In this document: piece by piece, positions 6,721 through 13,771 of the stretch
How the letters are laid out: the number at the start of each line of letters is the position of its first letter
How positions within the stretch are numbered: the stretch's first letter is position 1
DNA from: CAZCWX01 sp964502465
GTDB taxonomy: Bacteria > Desulfobacterota > Binatia > Bin18
Assembly: GCA_964502465.1 (NCBI GenBank)
Contig: CAZCWX010000383.1
Coordinates: forward strand, 1 to 15,480
DNA: 15,480 bases
Direction: 5' to 3'
Notes under the pieces: model-generated
The model's database searches: none
What the model was told of the DNA's origin: nothing
The model's input: the letters and a program-made list of their open reading frames with translations, nothing else
Made by a program: the position numbers and the translations under genes

Positions 6721-7782
6721 CTACAACCGCAATGTCGCGAAAGCACCTAGATCGAGTGAAGATCGCTGACCACGAGCCAGGCGCCACGCACCGGCAAAGG
6801 CAATCATTGCGGCGTTATCGGTACAGAGCCGGATCGAAGGCATATATACGTGAAGCCCGCCTCGTTCCCCCTCTTCACTGACGCGTTGGCGCAGCCGCGA
6901 ATTCGCTGACACACCACCCGACACCACCACCTGATCGAGCCGTAAGTCTTGTGCAGCCTGGAGCGTACGCTCGATCAGCATGTCCACTATCGCTTCTTGG
7001 TAACTCGCAGCGATATCCTCAGTACGGTAGGCTGAATGCCCTTGTCCTTGGAGAAACTGTCGCAGCGCAGTTTTGAGACCACTGAAGCTGAAGTCGTACC
7101 TTCCAGTCTTCTCGACCTTTCGACTTTGCTCAGGATAGGCTTTACTCAGAACAGGCTTGAGATGGGCTCGAGGAAAGCGAATTGCAGTGGGATTTCCGTC
7201 GCGTGCCAGATTATCGATTACCCGTCCACCTGGGTACCCCAATCCCAGCATTTTCGCGGCCTTGTCGAACGCTTCACCAGCTGCATCGTCTCGCGTTGCT
7301 CCGAGCAGCTGATACTTCCCTCTATTGCAAGCGAGATACAGACTCGTGTGCCCTCCAGAAACCAAGAGGCAGAGAAACGGGAAAGCAACTTCATCCTCTA
7401 GTTGCACCGCGAGGAGATGGCCTTCCAGATGGTTTACGCCGATAAAAGGAAGGTTGGCAGCGACAGCTAAGGCTTTTGCTACCGATACTCCAACGAGCAA
7501 GGAACCGACCAAACCCGGTCCATTCGTGACAGCGATGCCGTCAAGTTGCTCAAGCCGTATCTCTGCTGTTTTGAGTGCTTGATCGATAATCGGCAGCACA
7601 TTTTGCAGATGGTGTCGGGAAGCTAATTCGGGGACCACCCCACCGTAGGGGTTGTGGACCTCGTCCTGCGAAGACACTACGTTCGCGAGGATCTGCCGCC
7701 CTTGCAAAACGGCAACGGCGGTATCATCACACGACGTCTCAATCCCGAGGATAGAAGGGAGATTCTTGTGGGAAGTAGTCAC
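6721..7782 (-). CDS. tsaD: tRNA N6-threonylcarbamoyladenosine transferase subunit TsaD
   Basis: TsaD transfers the threonylcarbamoyl group onto A37 of ANN-decoding tRNAs, working with TsaB, TsaE and TsaC. Motifs are ILGIETSCDDTAVAV near the N-terminus, the metal-binding VNHLEGH (H118, H122), LVSGGHTSLY (140-149), DDAAGEAFDKAAKMLG, DFSFSGLKTAL (230-240), VVSGGVSANSRLR and CTDNAAMIA with D322. The predicted length is 353 residues from a GTG at 7780-7782; a TTG at 7815 would add 11 residues and overlap the upstream gene further. GTG is preferred because GAGGAG lies about 10 nt upstream and the family N-terminus is short. The start overlaps the TPR gene by 44 bp. Residues 211-224 (SKAYPEQSRKVEK region) look like an extra repeat-derived insertion just before the conserved DFSFSG motif. 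The catalytic motifs are intact, so the enzyme should still work. Confidence 0.95.
   Translation of the reverse strand: MTTSHKNLPSILGIETSCDDTAVAVLQGRQILANVVSSQDEVHNPYGGVVPELASRHHLQNVLPIIDQALKTAEIRLEQLDGIAVTNGPGLVGSLLVGVSVAKALAVAANLPFIGVNHLEGHLLAVQLEDEVAFPFLCLLVSGGHTSLYLACNRGKYQLLGATRDDAAGEAFDKAAKMLGLGYPGGRVIDNLARDGNPTAIRFPRAHLKPVLSKAYPEQSRKVEKTGRYDFSFSGLKTALRQFLQGQGHSAYRTEDIAASYQEAIVDMLIERTLQAAQDLRLDQVVVSGGVSANSRLRQRVSEEGERGGLHVYMPSIRLCTDNAAMIAFAGAWRLARGQRSSLDLGAFATLRL
7111..7152 (-). repeat. Repeat fragment inserted in frame within tsaD
   Basis: On the minus strand the segment contains CTGAGTAAAG and, 16 bp on, CTGAGCAAAGTCGAAAGG. The second unit closely resembles CTGAACAAAGCGAAGGG inside the dispersed repeat at 11674-11734. 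In the protein it encodes 14 residues including AYPEQSRKVE, which other TsaD proteins, as I recall them, lack between FPRxxLxP and DFSFSG. The insertion is in frame (42 bp) and carries no stop codon. Confidence 0.6.
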
Positions 7783-8476
7783 TAGGAAGGGGCTCCTCTG
7801 CTGGCAAGCGGGCAAGAGCGCTCAGGGCGCTGAGGTTTTGAGGAAAAAACTCGAGGCATTGCCGATAGGCTGTCCGTGCTTGGCTGTTATCGCCTAGATC
7901 CTCATAGATCGCACCTTTAAGGCAGGCAGTTTCTCCACGCCAGAATTGGTCATTCACACTAAACAAAAGCTCCGCCTTCTGCAAAAACGCCAACGCTTGT
8001 TTGTGCTCGTCCTGAGCGAACGACACCCGACCGAGAAAGTAATAGCTATACGGTTGCTGAGGCGCGATCGCGACGGCTTTTTCAAATCGCTCCTGAGCCT
8101 GCTCAACCTCTTCCTTTTCTAGCAATCCCTTCCCTTCCTCTACAAAACGTAACGCGACGACATCTTGAGGGGAGAGGGGAATATGGACTGATAGGTGAGC
8201 AGACCCCGGCGAAGCTTGTGATTCCCTGCCTGGGGGAACAGGTTGAGGGGTAAACGGGTCAGTATCTCCAGAAACAGCAGGAACGTCGGTGGGGAATTCC
8301 TCAGGAGGTAAATCCTCCTCAGTTACACCACCCAAAGAATCGATCTGGGCATACAGTACTGGCTTTCGCCTTTCCGCAGTATAGCTAAGAGAGGTTTCCT
8401 CTGGAAAAACCCACCAGAGCAAAAAGAGAAGTACCCAGGCAGATCTTGTCTTGTTCGTTAAAATAGACGCCACCAT
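7739..8476 (-). CDS. TPR-repeat protein with N-terminal membrane segment
   Basis: This 245-residue protein begins with a basic-then-hydrophobic segment (KTRSAWVLLFLLWWVF, about 9-24) that would act as a signal peptide or membrane anchor. A proline- and acid-rich linker follows (about 45-100). Two or three tetratricopeptide repeats cover about 105-225, for example ERFEKAVAIAPQQPYSYYFLGRVSFAQ and GAIYEDLGDNSQARTAYRQCLEFFPQN. It is probably periplasmic and serves as a protein-interaction scaffold. The gene overlaps the end of the upstream PBP gene by 19 bp and the start of tsaD by 44 bp, so it is translated as part of that operon. Its place directly after a class A PBP suggests a helper of that synthase, but this is inference; no catalytic residues are seen. 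Confidence 0.85.
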   Translation of the reverse strand: MVASILTNKTRSAWVLLFLLWWVFPEETSLSYTAERRKPVLYAQIDSLGGVTEEDLPPEEFPTDVPAVSGDTDPFTPQPVPPGRESQASPGSAHLSVHIPLSPQDVVALRFVEEGKGLLEKEEVEQAQERFEKAVAIAPQQPYSYYFLGRVSFAQDEHKQALAFLQKAELLFSVNDQFWRGETACLKGAIYEDLGDNSQARTAYRQCLEFFPQNLSALSALARLPAEEPLPSDYFPQESPFYPRD

Positions 8477-10905
8477 GGTCTCTTTTCAATAGGTGGAGAA
8501 GGAGTTGGAGTAGGGAATTGCTCCCATGGTTCTTCTCTAAACGGCGGACGGTCCATATCCAGAGGCAACGGCGAAGGGGCAGGAGGCATATCTGCTATTG
8601 GATACCTGCGATACGACTGTCGTTGGCAAAATTCGTCCGGTTCTTCACCACTATAAAACGCCTCTTCGATAATACGGCGCGATTCAGGCGTTGCGCGACA
8701 CCCAGTTATCCGGTCAATCTTGACTAGGGTCACGCCAGGTGGGGGCGTAAACTGCGCAGCCGGTCGTCCAGCCGTAGCTCGCTTCATAAACTCAGTCCAG
8801 ATAGGCAGTGCGGCCTGCCCTCCAGAAAGCCCCAATGATTCGCGATGATCGAACCCCACCCACACGACGGCTAAGAGGTCTGGTGTATAGCCAACAAACC
8901 AGGCATCTCCGAAATCATTCGTTGTCCCTGTCTTCCCTGCAGCCGAACGGTTAAATCCATGCTGCCGCGCACTCCGCCCAGTGCCACGTTCCATTACCCC
9001 TTCAAGCAGGTACGTCAATAAGTACGCATCTTCTGGAGTAATCACTTGCTCAACTCGTATCGCGCGACGATCAAGCGTTTCCCCCTCCTGATTTGTCACT
9101 CGCTTGACCGTTAATGGTACCACTCGCACTCCTTGATTGGCCACGGTGCTAAAAGCGACGGCAACCTCAAAGGGGGTCACCTCGGCAGCTCCCAGCACTA
9201 AAGACGGATAGGGAGGCAAAGGACTGATAATGCCTAATTGCTGAGCAGTCTGACGAATCGGTTCGAGGCCAACTTGTTGAGCAATGCGCGCGGTTGCTGC
9301 ATTCAGAGACATTTCCAGGGCTTGGCGTAGAGTAACCCGTCCGAGGTATTCATTTTTGTAGTTCCCTGGACTCCATTGTTTATCTTCGTAAAACCACGTG
9401 AACGGAGAGTCATCAAAAAAACTGGTAGGAAGAAACCGCCCTTCCTTTCGTTCTCGCTCCCGTGTGAGTGCGGCAAGATATACAATTGGCTTGAAGATTG
9501 AGCCAGGTTGTCGGCGTGCTTGTGTAGCTCGATTAAATTGTGAAAGTTGGTAATCTCGCCCGCCGACCATAGCACGGATTTCTCCGGTTTGTGGTTGGAT
9601 GGCGATTAGACTAGCTTGTAAGCGCTCCTCGGGCTTTTCTCTGCGCAGGCGGGGGTATTTCTTTTCCAACCCCTCTAGTCCATTATGTACGGTCTCTTCA
9701 GCAATGCGCTGCAAATGCATATCCAGAGAAGTATAAATCTGTAGTCCCGCGGTCGCTAACATTTCTCCCGAGTAGCGTTCCTGCAACTCCTTCCGAATTA
9801 GATCGGCAAAATACGGCGCACTGCCTGCACTAGCAGGGGGGGTTCGTACACCCACTGGTTCCTGGACAGCAGCTTGGTATTCCTGTTGCGCAATATCGTT
9901 CAGTTCAAGCATACGTTGGAGCACATAGTTACGGCGCTGCGTTGCGCGATGAGGATGTCGATTCGGCGCATACCAGTTCGGTGCTTTGACTATGCCGGCT
10001 AGCGTAGCCATCTCTCCTAAGGTAAGGTCTCGTGGCTCTTTGCCAAAGTAGAAACGGGCAGCCTCCCATACGCCGAAGATTCCTCTCGCACCCCGCTGAC
10101 CAAGATAGATTTCGTTCAAGTAGTTTTCTAAGATTTCTAACTTGGAATAGTGGTTTTCTATGATAACAGCTATGTAAATTTCGACCAGCTTGCGGACGAG
10201 CGTTTTATCGTGAGAGAGAAAAAAGTTTTTTATCAGTTGCTGAGTAAGCGTGCTTCCGCCCTGAACCGCTCCGCCAGCGAGGAGGTTGGCCCATCCTGCT
10301 CCTAGAATCCTCCAGAGGTCTATTCCCTCATGTTCGAAAAAGCGTTGATCCTCAGCAGCAAGGAGGGCTTTTACCAGTAAGGAGGGAACATCATACAACT
10401 TGACAATCCGGCGCTCTTCCCAGGTCTCATCATACAGCCCAGCAATAACTTCAGGCTCAACTTCTACAGTTGGCAATTCCGTCTGCTCGTCAAGATCGAT
10501 GAGCCGCTCAATACGTCCGCCTTGCAGCAAGATTTTCACCCGCTGCGGTTTTTTCTCTCCTGTTGGGTGGGGAAAAGCACGGAAGAAAAGCTGAAGCTCC
10601 TCTTTTTGTGAATCGTAAAAATACTCCCCACGGGTTTGTATTGCGCCTTTGACCGGACGGTAGTCTAAATGGGTGAGGCGATCGAAAAGCCCAATCTCAT
10701 GGATATCTATTCCTTGATAGAGGAGCGTGGATTCGGAGTAGATCTTCGATGGAATCGCCCAACGGTGGCTAGAGAATCGGTCAACTACTTCCTTCTCCAA
10801 CTGGGAGTAGAACTGAACCGCGAGTATTGTTGCAAGAAGGAAGAGACAGGGGAAAGCAGCAAGGAGAACCAACCAGATGGTACGACGTGTTCTGTGCTTT
10901 TTCAC
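8458..10905 (-). CDS. mrcB: Bifunctional class A penicillin-binding protein, PBP1B-like
   Basis: This 815-residue peptidoglycan synthase polymerises lipid II and cross-links the glycan strands in the periplasm. A single N-terminal transmembrane helix (about 9-32) is followed by a UB2H-like domain (about 60-155), which points to the PBP1B rather than the PBP1A branch. The GT51 glycosyltransferase domain has AAEDQRFFEHEGID (catalytic E185), GGSTLTQQLIKN (216-227) and SKLEILENYLNEIYLGQRG. The transpeptidase domain has SIFK (nucleophile S469, K472), SLN (533-535) and KTG (658-660). The last 50 residues form a Pro-rich tail (PPAPSPLPLDMDRPPF). The start is GTG at 10903-10905 with a poor ribosome site. 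It heads a tightly packed set with the TPR gene, tsaD and rsmA. No convincing promoter is seen in the 144 bp upstream, so read-through from the DUF1844 gene is possible. Confidence 0.95.
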   Translation of the reverse strand: MKKHRTRRTIWLVLLAAFPCLFLLATILAVQFYSQLEKEVVDRFSSHRWAIPSKIYSESTLLYQGIDIHEIGLFDRLTHLDYRPVKGAIQTRGEYFYDSQKEELQLFFRAFPHPTGEKKPQRVKILLQGGRIERLIDLDEQTELPTVEVEPEVIAGLYDETWEERRIVKLYDVPSLLVKALLAAEDQRFFEHEGIDLWRILGAGWANLLAGGAVQGGSTLTQQLIKNFFLSHDKTLVRKLVEIYIAVIIENHYSKLEILENYLNEIYLGQRGARGIFGVWEAARFYFGKEPRDLTLGEMATLAGIVKAPNWYAPNRHPHRATQRRNYVLQRMLELNDIAQQEYQAAVQEPVGVRTPPASAGSAPYFADLIRKELQERYSGEMLATAGLQIYTSLDMHLQRIAEETVHNGLEGLEKKYPRLRREKPEERLQASLIAIQPQTGEIRAMVGGRDYQLSQFNRATQARRQPGSIFKPIVYLAALTRERERKEGRFLPTSFFDDSPFTWFYEDKQWSPGNYKNEYLGRVTLRQALEMSLNAATARIAQQVGLEPIRQTAQQLGIISPLPPYPSLVLGAAEVTPFEVAVAFSTVANQGVRVVPLTVKRVTNQEGETLDRRAIRVEQVITPEDAYLLTYLLEGVMERGTGRSARQHGFNRSAAGKTGTTNDFGDAWFVGYTPDLLAVVWVGFDHRESLGLSGGQAALPIWTEFMKRATAGRPAAQFTPPPGVTLVKIDRITGCRATPESRRIIEEAFYSGEEPDEFCQRQSYRRYPIADMPPAPSPLPLDMDRPPFREEPWEQFPTPTPSPPIEKRPWWRLF

Positions 10906-11049
10906 TGGTATTGATTTTTGAGGTTAGAATCTGAGAGTAGAATAAGGAACCAGGAAAAATAACAGCGGGGCTGTACCAACAAGATCAGCAACCGCTAAAG
11001 GCAAAGTGAACAGAATACGAAAAACCCCTGGTCGTATGCAAATGTTCGT

Positions 11050-11523
11050 TTACGATTTCCCTTTTTCCTGAGTGGTTTCCCGGCTCTTTTTAACAAGGTC
11101 CACGTAACGTATACGCAAGTCAAACAAGGCATTCCCCAGCATCGCCTCCTCACCCGTATCCAGATTACCTGCGGTTTTTTGTTTTAATATCGAAAGGATA
11201 TCAATCATTTGCTGAGCGGAAGAAAGATCGGTTTGTATTGGATGGCCGGGGGCTGGCGGAATCTCACCCATGTAGATGAGTGCCTGAGTAGTCAAACCAA
11301 GAATAAAACTGGAGAACGAAATCTCAGACGGCGGAGGTATAGAAGAACGAGGTGGTATTTCTGGCCGTTGAGCCTCAGATGATTCATCCACTTTTGGAGA
11401 TATAGTTTCTTGCGGTTGATCAGGCGAATTCTCAGGAGGACGAGGCTCTCCAGAGGTTGGAACAAATCGCCTTTTATCTTCTACACGAAACCCACGTCCT
11501 TTCCCCTCTTCCTCTTCTGCCAT
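11050..11523 (-). CDS. DUF1844 family protein
   Basis: This 157-residue protein has a charged, Pro-rich, probably disordered N-terminal half (residues 1-65). The compact C-terminal domain matches DUF1844: FSSFILGLTTQALIYMGEIP (70-89), then an internal helix QQMIDILSILKQKTAGNLDTGEEAMLGNALFDLRIRYVDLVKK. Function of the family is not known; it is widespread in Gram-negative environmental lineages. The ATG at 11521-11523 has GGAGGT at a good distance. It has its own promoter-like sequence at 11597-11626. The class A PBP gene follows 144 bp downstream on the same strand. Confidence 0.88.
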   Translation of the reverse strand: MAEEEEGKGRGFRVEDKRRFVPTSGEPRPPENSPDQPQETISPKVDESSEAQRPEIPPRSSIPPPSEISFSSFILGLTTQALIYMGEIPPAPGHPIQTDLSSAQQMIDILSILKQKTAGNLDTGEEAMLGNALFDLRIRYVDLVKKSRETTQEKGKS

Positions 11524-11554
11524 AACGTGACCTCCAGCTTAAAATTGCGGGTGT

Positions 11555-11590
11555 AATAAGAGAAGAACCATTTTTGGTTTTCTTCTTATT
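11555..11590 (-). other. AT-rich stem-loop in the DUF1844 leader
   Basis: The arms 11555-11570 and 11575-11590 can pair over 16 positions around a 4-nt loop, with one mismatch and two G-U pairs when read on the plus strand. It lies just downstream of the predicted DUF1844 start site. No U-run follows in either direction, so it is not a standard terminator. Its stem is slightly better in a plus-strand RNA. Function unknown. Confidence 0.4.
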
Positions 11591-11596
11591 ATTAAT

Positions 11597-11626
11597 AATA
11601 TATTTCTTCTAGAGTTGCTATGACAA
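11597..11626 (-). promoter_or_regulatory. Sigma70-type promoter for the DUF1844 gene
   Basis: On the minus strand TTGTCA (11621-11626) is followed after 18 bp by TATATT (11597-11602). Each matches consensus at 5 of 6 positions. Transcription would start near 11590 and leave a leader of about 65 nt containing an AT-rich stem-loop. Confidence 0.45.
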
Positions 11627-11657
11627 GCGGGGCTCCACCTAAATCAGGCCTCAGAAG

Positions 11658-11767
11658 ATTGGTACACTAGCTCTGTCACCCTGAACAAAGCGAAGGGCCT
11701 CTAAACCAGATTCTTCGCGGCGCTCAAAATGACACTGCTAAGTGGTCGCGTTATAAAGTGTACCAAT
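11658..11767. mobile_element. MITE-like 110-bp element with 11-bp terminal inverted repeats
   Basis: Perfect 11-bp inverted ends, ATTGGTACACT at 11658-11668 and AGTGTACCAAT at 11757-11767, bound a 110-bp non-coding segment. Inside it, 11674-11734 is a long imperfect palindrome with TGTCA/TGACA ends, whose two halves read TGTCACCCTGAACAAAGCG and TGTCATTTTGAGCGCCGCG. This inner part resembles a dispersed palindromic repeat seen in many environmental bacterial genomes. It encodes nothing and has no transposase, so if mobile it must be moved in trans. No clear target-site duplication is visible. It sits between the GT9 gene and the DUF1844 gene. Confidence 0.6.
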
Positions 11768-11802
11768 GTCCTATGTTTCGATCTAGACTCACCTATCCCT
11801 TC

Positions 11803-12741
11803 TTATTGTCTCAATGCGGTAATCACTTCTTCAGCCGATATTTCTGAGAGAGAGATTCCAGAAACATGTGGCATCTTCGCTCGATAGCAACCATTCTGCA
11901 AGACAGAGAGCGATCCCCCAAGAGGCCTCCAACGCTGAGGACAAGTAGGGCCAAAAAGAACAACTCCTCGTGCTCCGACTGCTCCAGCCAGGTGGCTAAC
12001 GCCAGAGTCATTCCCAATATAGGCAGTAGCTCGGCTGAGAAGTGCAGCAACTTGCAAGAGAGAGAGATCTTTCTCGACCTTTCCGAATTGCCGCCACAAA
12101 GCTTCTTCCTGCTCTTCAGCCGGACCAAGCAGAATGAGCACTTGATTATGTCGCTTTTCTCGCCACCAACGCGTTACCGTCCTAAATCCATTGACCTCCC
12201 AGCGTTTTCGCTTTCCCCCACTGCCTGGATGTATGACAAGTACCTTGGATAAGGAATGCCAACCACAAGCCGCCCAGTAATAATCCAGCCATTGTTCTTC
12301 CTTTTTCCCCAAAATAAGAGAAGGACAGCGGATCTCCTGCACGCCTACGCAACGAAGATAATAGGCGCTCACATGGCAGTCTTCTTGTCCGACGAAAAAA
12401 TCAAAAGACTGAACACGCCCCGGTGCAATTTTCTCCAGATTTACTCGTACTTCAGGGTGCGCGTGCCCAAACCACGAGAAAATATGGGAAGCCGAAGAGA
12501 AGAGAGAAAGCATTTCGCTTCTCGCCGCAGAATGGCAGATAAAGAGATTAGCAAAATATCCGGCGTCAATGGAGACAGTCTTCCTGATAAAAGGGAGCTG
12601 TTGTGCGATTTCGAACAGCCTTTCACGTCCAATAAATTCGACTCCCTGTGGAGATAGGCAACCAATTGCACGAAGCGCCGGAAGAGCGCAAAGAAAATCC
12701 CCTAGACTGCCAGGAAATAGTACTACCGCACGTCTTGTCAT
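11803..12741 (-). CDS. Glycosyltransferase family 9 (heptosyltransferase-like)
   Basis: This 312-residue protein has the two-domain layout of the GT9 family, which includes ADP-heptose:LPS heptosyltransferases. The N-terminal acceptor-side domain starts RAVVLFPGSLGDFLCALPALRAIG (4-27; family pattern GxLGDxLxxxPxLRxL). The C-terminal donor-binding domain has VIHPGSGGKRKRWEVNGF (169-186), LILLGPAEEQE and YIGNDSGVSHLAGAVGARGVVLFGPTCPQRWRPLG (241-275). The presumed role is transfer of heptose or a similar sugar to lipopolysaccharide core or another glycan at the inner membrane. The exact donor and acceptor cannot be told and no other LPS genes are nearby. The start is placed at the ATG at 12739-12741, where homology begins; the frame stays open a further 148 codons upstream, but that part is antisense to cysK and reads as non-protein. 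Confidence 0.88.
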   Translation of the reverse strand: MTRRAVVLFPGSLGDFLCALPALRAIGCLSPQGVEFIGRERLFEIAQQLPFIRKTVSIDAGYFANLFICHSAARSEMLSLFSSASHIFSWFGHAHPEVRVNLEKIAPGRVQSFDFFVGQEDCHVSAYYLRCVGVQEIRCPSLILGKKEEQWLDYYWAACGWHSLSKVLVIHPGSGGKRKRWEVNGFRTVTRWWREKRHNQVLILLGPAEEQEEALWRQFGKVEKDLSLLQVAALLSRATAYIGNDSGVSHLAGAVGARGVVLFGPTCPQRWRPLGGSLSVLQNGCYRAKMPHVSGISLSEISAEEVITALRQ

Positions 12742-12746
12742 TTCGA

Positions 12747-12775
12747 TTGACTTTCCCGCATCACGAAGATAGCAT
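12747..12775 (+). promoter_or_regulatory. Sigma70-type promoter for cysK
   Basis: TTGACT (12747-12752), 17-bp spacer, TAGCAT (12770-12775) on the plus strand, within the 58-bp gap between the divergent GT9 and cysK genes. The predicted start near 12782 leaves a very short leader. If the ATG at 12818 is used, the leader is about 35 nt. Confidence 0.4.
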
Positions 12776-12799
12776 CTGATTTCTCTACTTAAAGATTTA

Positions 12800-13756
12800 A
12801 TGTTGTCGCTGCACACCATGCCTGTTCCTTGCCAAGTCGCCACATCTTCTCTCGATTTGATTGGCAACACTCCGGTAGTCCAGTTGCACAAGCTCCCTGG
12901 CTCACACGACGCAGCAGTGTGGGCGAAGCTAGAGTCTATGAACCCAGGTGGGAGCGTGAAGGATCGCATCTGTCTTAGCATGATCACTGCAGCGGAACAG
13001 CATGGCCAGCTTCGTTCTGGCGATACCATTGTCGAACCCACCAGTGGCAATACTGGTATCGGTCTAGCATTGGTTGCTGCAGTCAAAGGATTTCGTTTGA
13101 TTCTTACTATGCCAGACACCATGAGTGAAGAACGCCGGAGCCTTCTCGAAGCGTATGGCGCAACGCTTATTTTAACTCCCGACACGAAGGGAATGCATGG
13201 AGCAATTAAAAAAGCAGAAGAGATCTTGGCTACACATCCTCAGTATTTTATGCCTCAACAGTTCAACAATCCAGCTAACCCTGAGGGACACCGGAAGACT
13301 ACAGCGCAAGAGATTCTTCGTCAGTTCTCCCATCTTGATGCTTTTGTTACGGGGGTTGGAACAGGCGGAACGATCACAGGAGTTGGAGAGGCTCTAAAAA
13401 ACCACTGGCCAGAGACCTTAATCGTTGCTGTTGAGCCAGCCTCTTCCTCGGTTCTCTCTGGAGAAGAGCCTGGATACCATAAAATTCAAGGGATCGGTGC
13501 AGGGTTTATCCCTCAGATACTCAATACAACAACATACGATGAGATCATTGCTGTCACCGATGAGGAAGCCTCTCTTTACACACGAAAACTTGCGCGCGAA
13601 GAGGGAATTCTGGTTGGTGTCTCCTCCGGCGCAGCTTGCGCAGCCGCTTTAAAAATAGCCCGTCGTTTAGGAAAAGGGAAAACAGTCCTCACTGTTTTCT
13701 GTGACACTGGCGAAAGATACCTCACCACAGACCTCTTCCAAGCAGAAGGTATCTGA
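12800..13756 (+). CDS. cysK: Cysteine synthase (O-acetylserine sulfhydrylase)
   Basis: This PLP enzyme makes cysteine from O-acetylserine and sulfide. The protein has 318 residues from the ATG at 12800. LIGNTPVVQLHKL is near the N-terminus, the Schiff-base lysine K54 is in NPGGSVKDR, and the substrate-binding TSGNTGIG is at 81-88. MPQQFNNPANPEGHRKTTAQEI follows (151-172), then the phosphate-binding GVGTGGTITGVG (185-196), VEPASSSVLSGEEPGYHKIQGIGAGFIP (211-238) and VSSGAACAA (274-282). The pattern is that of CysK more than CysM or cystathionine beta-synthase. The start is ambiguous: neither the ATG at 12800 nor the one at 12818 has a clear ribosome site. larE begins 15 bp after the stop, so the two are almost certainly co-transcribed. 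Confidence 0.93.
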   Translation: MLSLHTMPVPCQVATSSLDLIGNTPVVQLHKLPGSHDAAVWAKLESMNPGGSVKDRICLSMITAAEQHGQLRSGDTIVEPTSGNTGIGLALVAAVKGFRLILTMPDTMSEERRSLLEAYGATLILTPDTKGMHGAIKKAEEILATHPQYFMPQQFNNPANPEGHRKTTAQEILRQFSHLDAFVTGVGTGGTITGVGEALKNHWPETLIVAVEPASSSVLSGEEPGYHKIQGIGAGFIPQILNTTTYDEIIAVTDEEASLYTRKLAREEGILVGVSSGAACAAALKIARRLGKGKTVLTVFCDTGERYLTTDLFQAEGI

Positions 13757-13771
13757 GAGGACGGAGAAGAC

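Noticed and set aside
11015..11037. ATACGA/TCGTAT hairpin downstream of the DUF1844 gene as a terminator
   Set aside because: Only six base pairs, an 11-nt loop, and no T-run after it on the minus strand.
11866..12252. Open frame of 128 codons on the plus strand opposite the GT9 gene
   Set aside because: Shadow of the GT9 coding frame; low-complexity Ser/Arg-rich translation and no ribosome site.
12742..13185. N-terminal extension of the GT9 open frame (148 extra codons)
   Set aside because: It is antisense to the start of cysK, crosses the divergent promoter region, and shows no protein-like or GT9-like sequence. Homology begins at the ATG at 12741.
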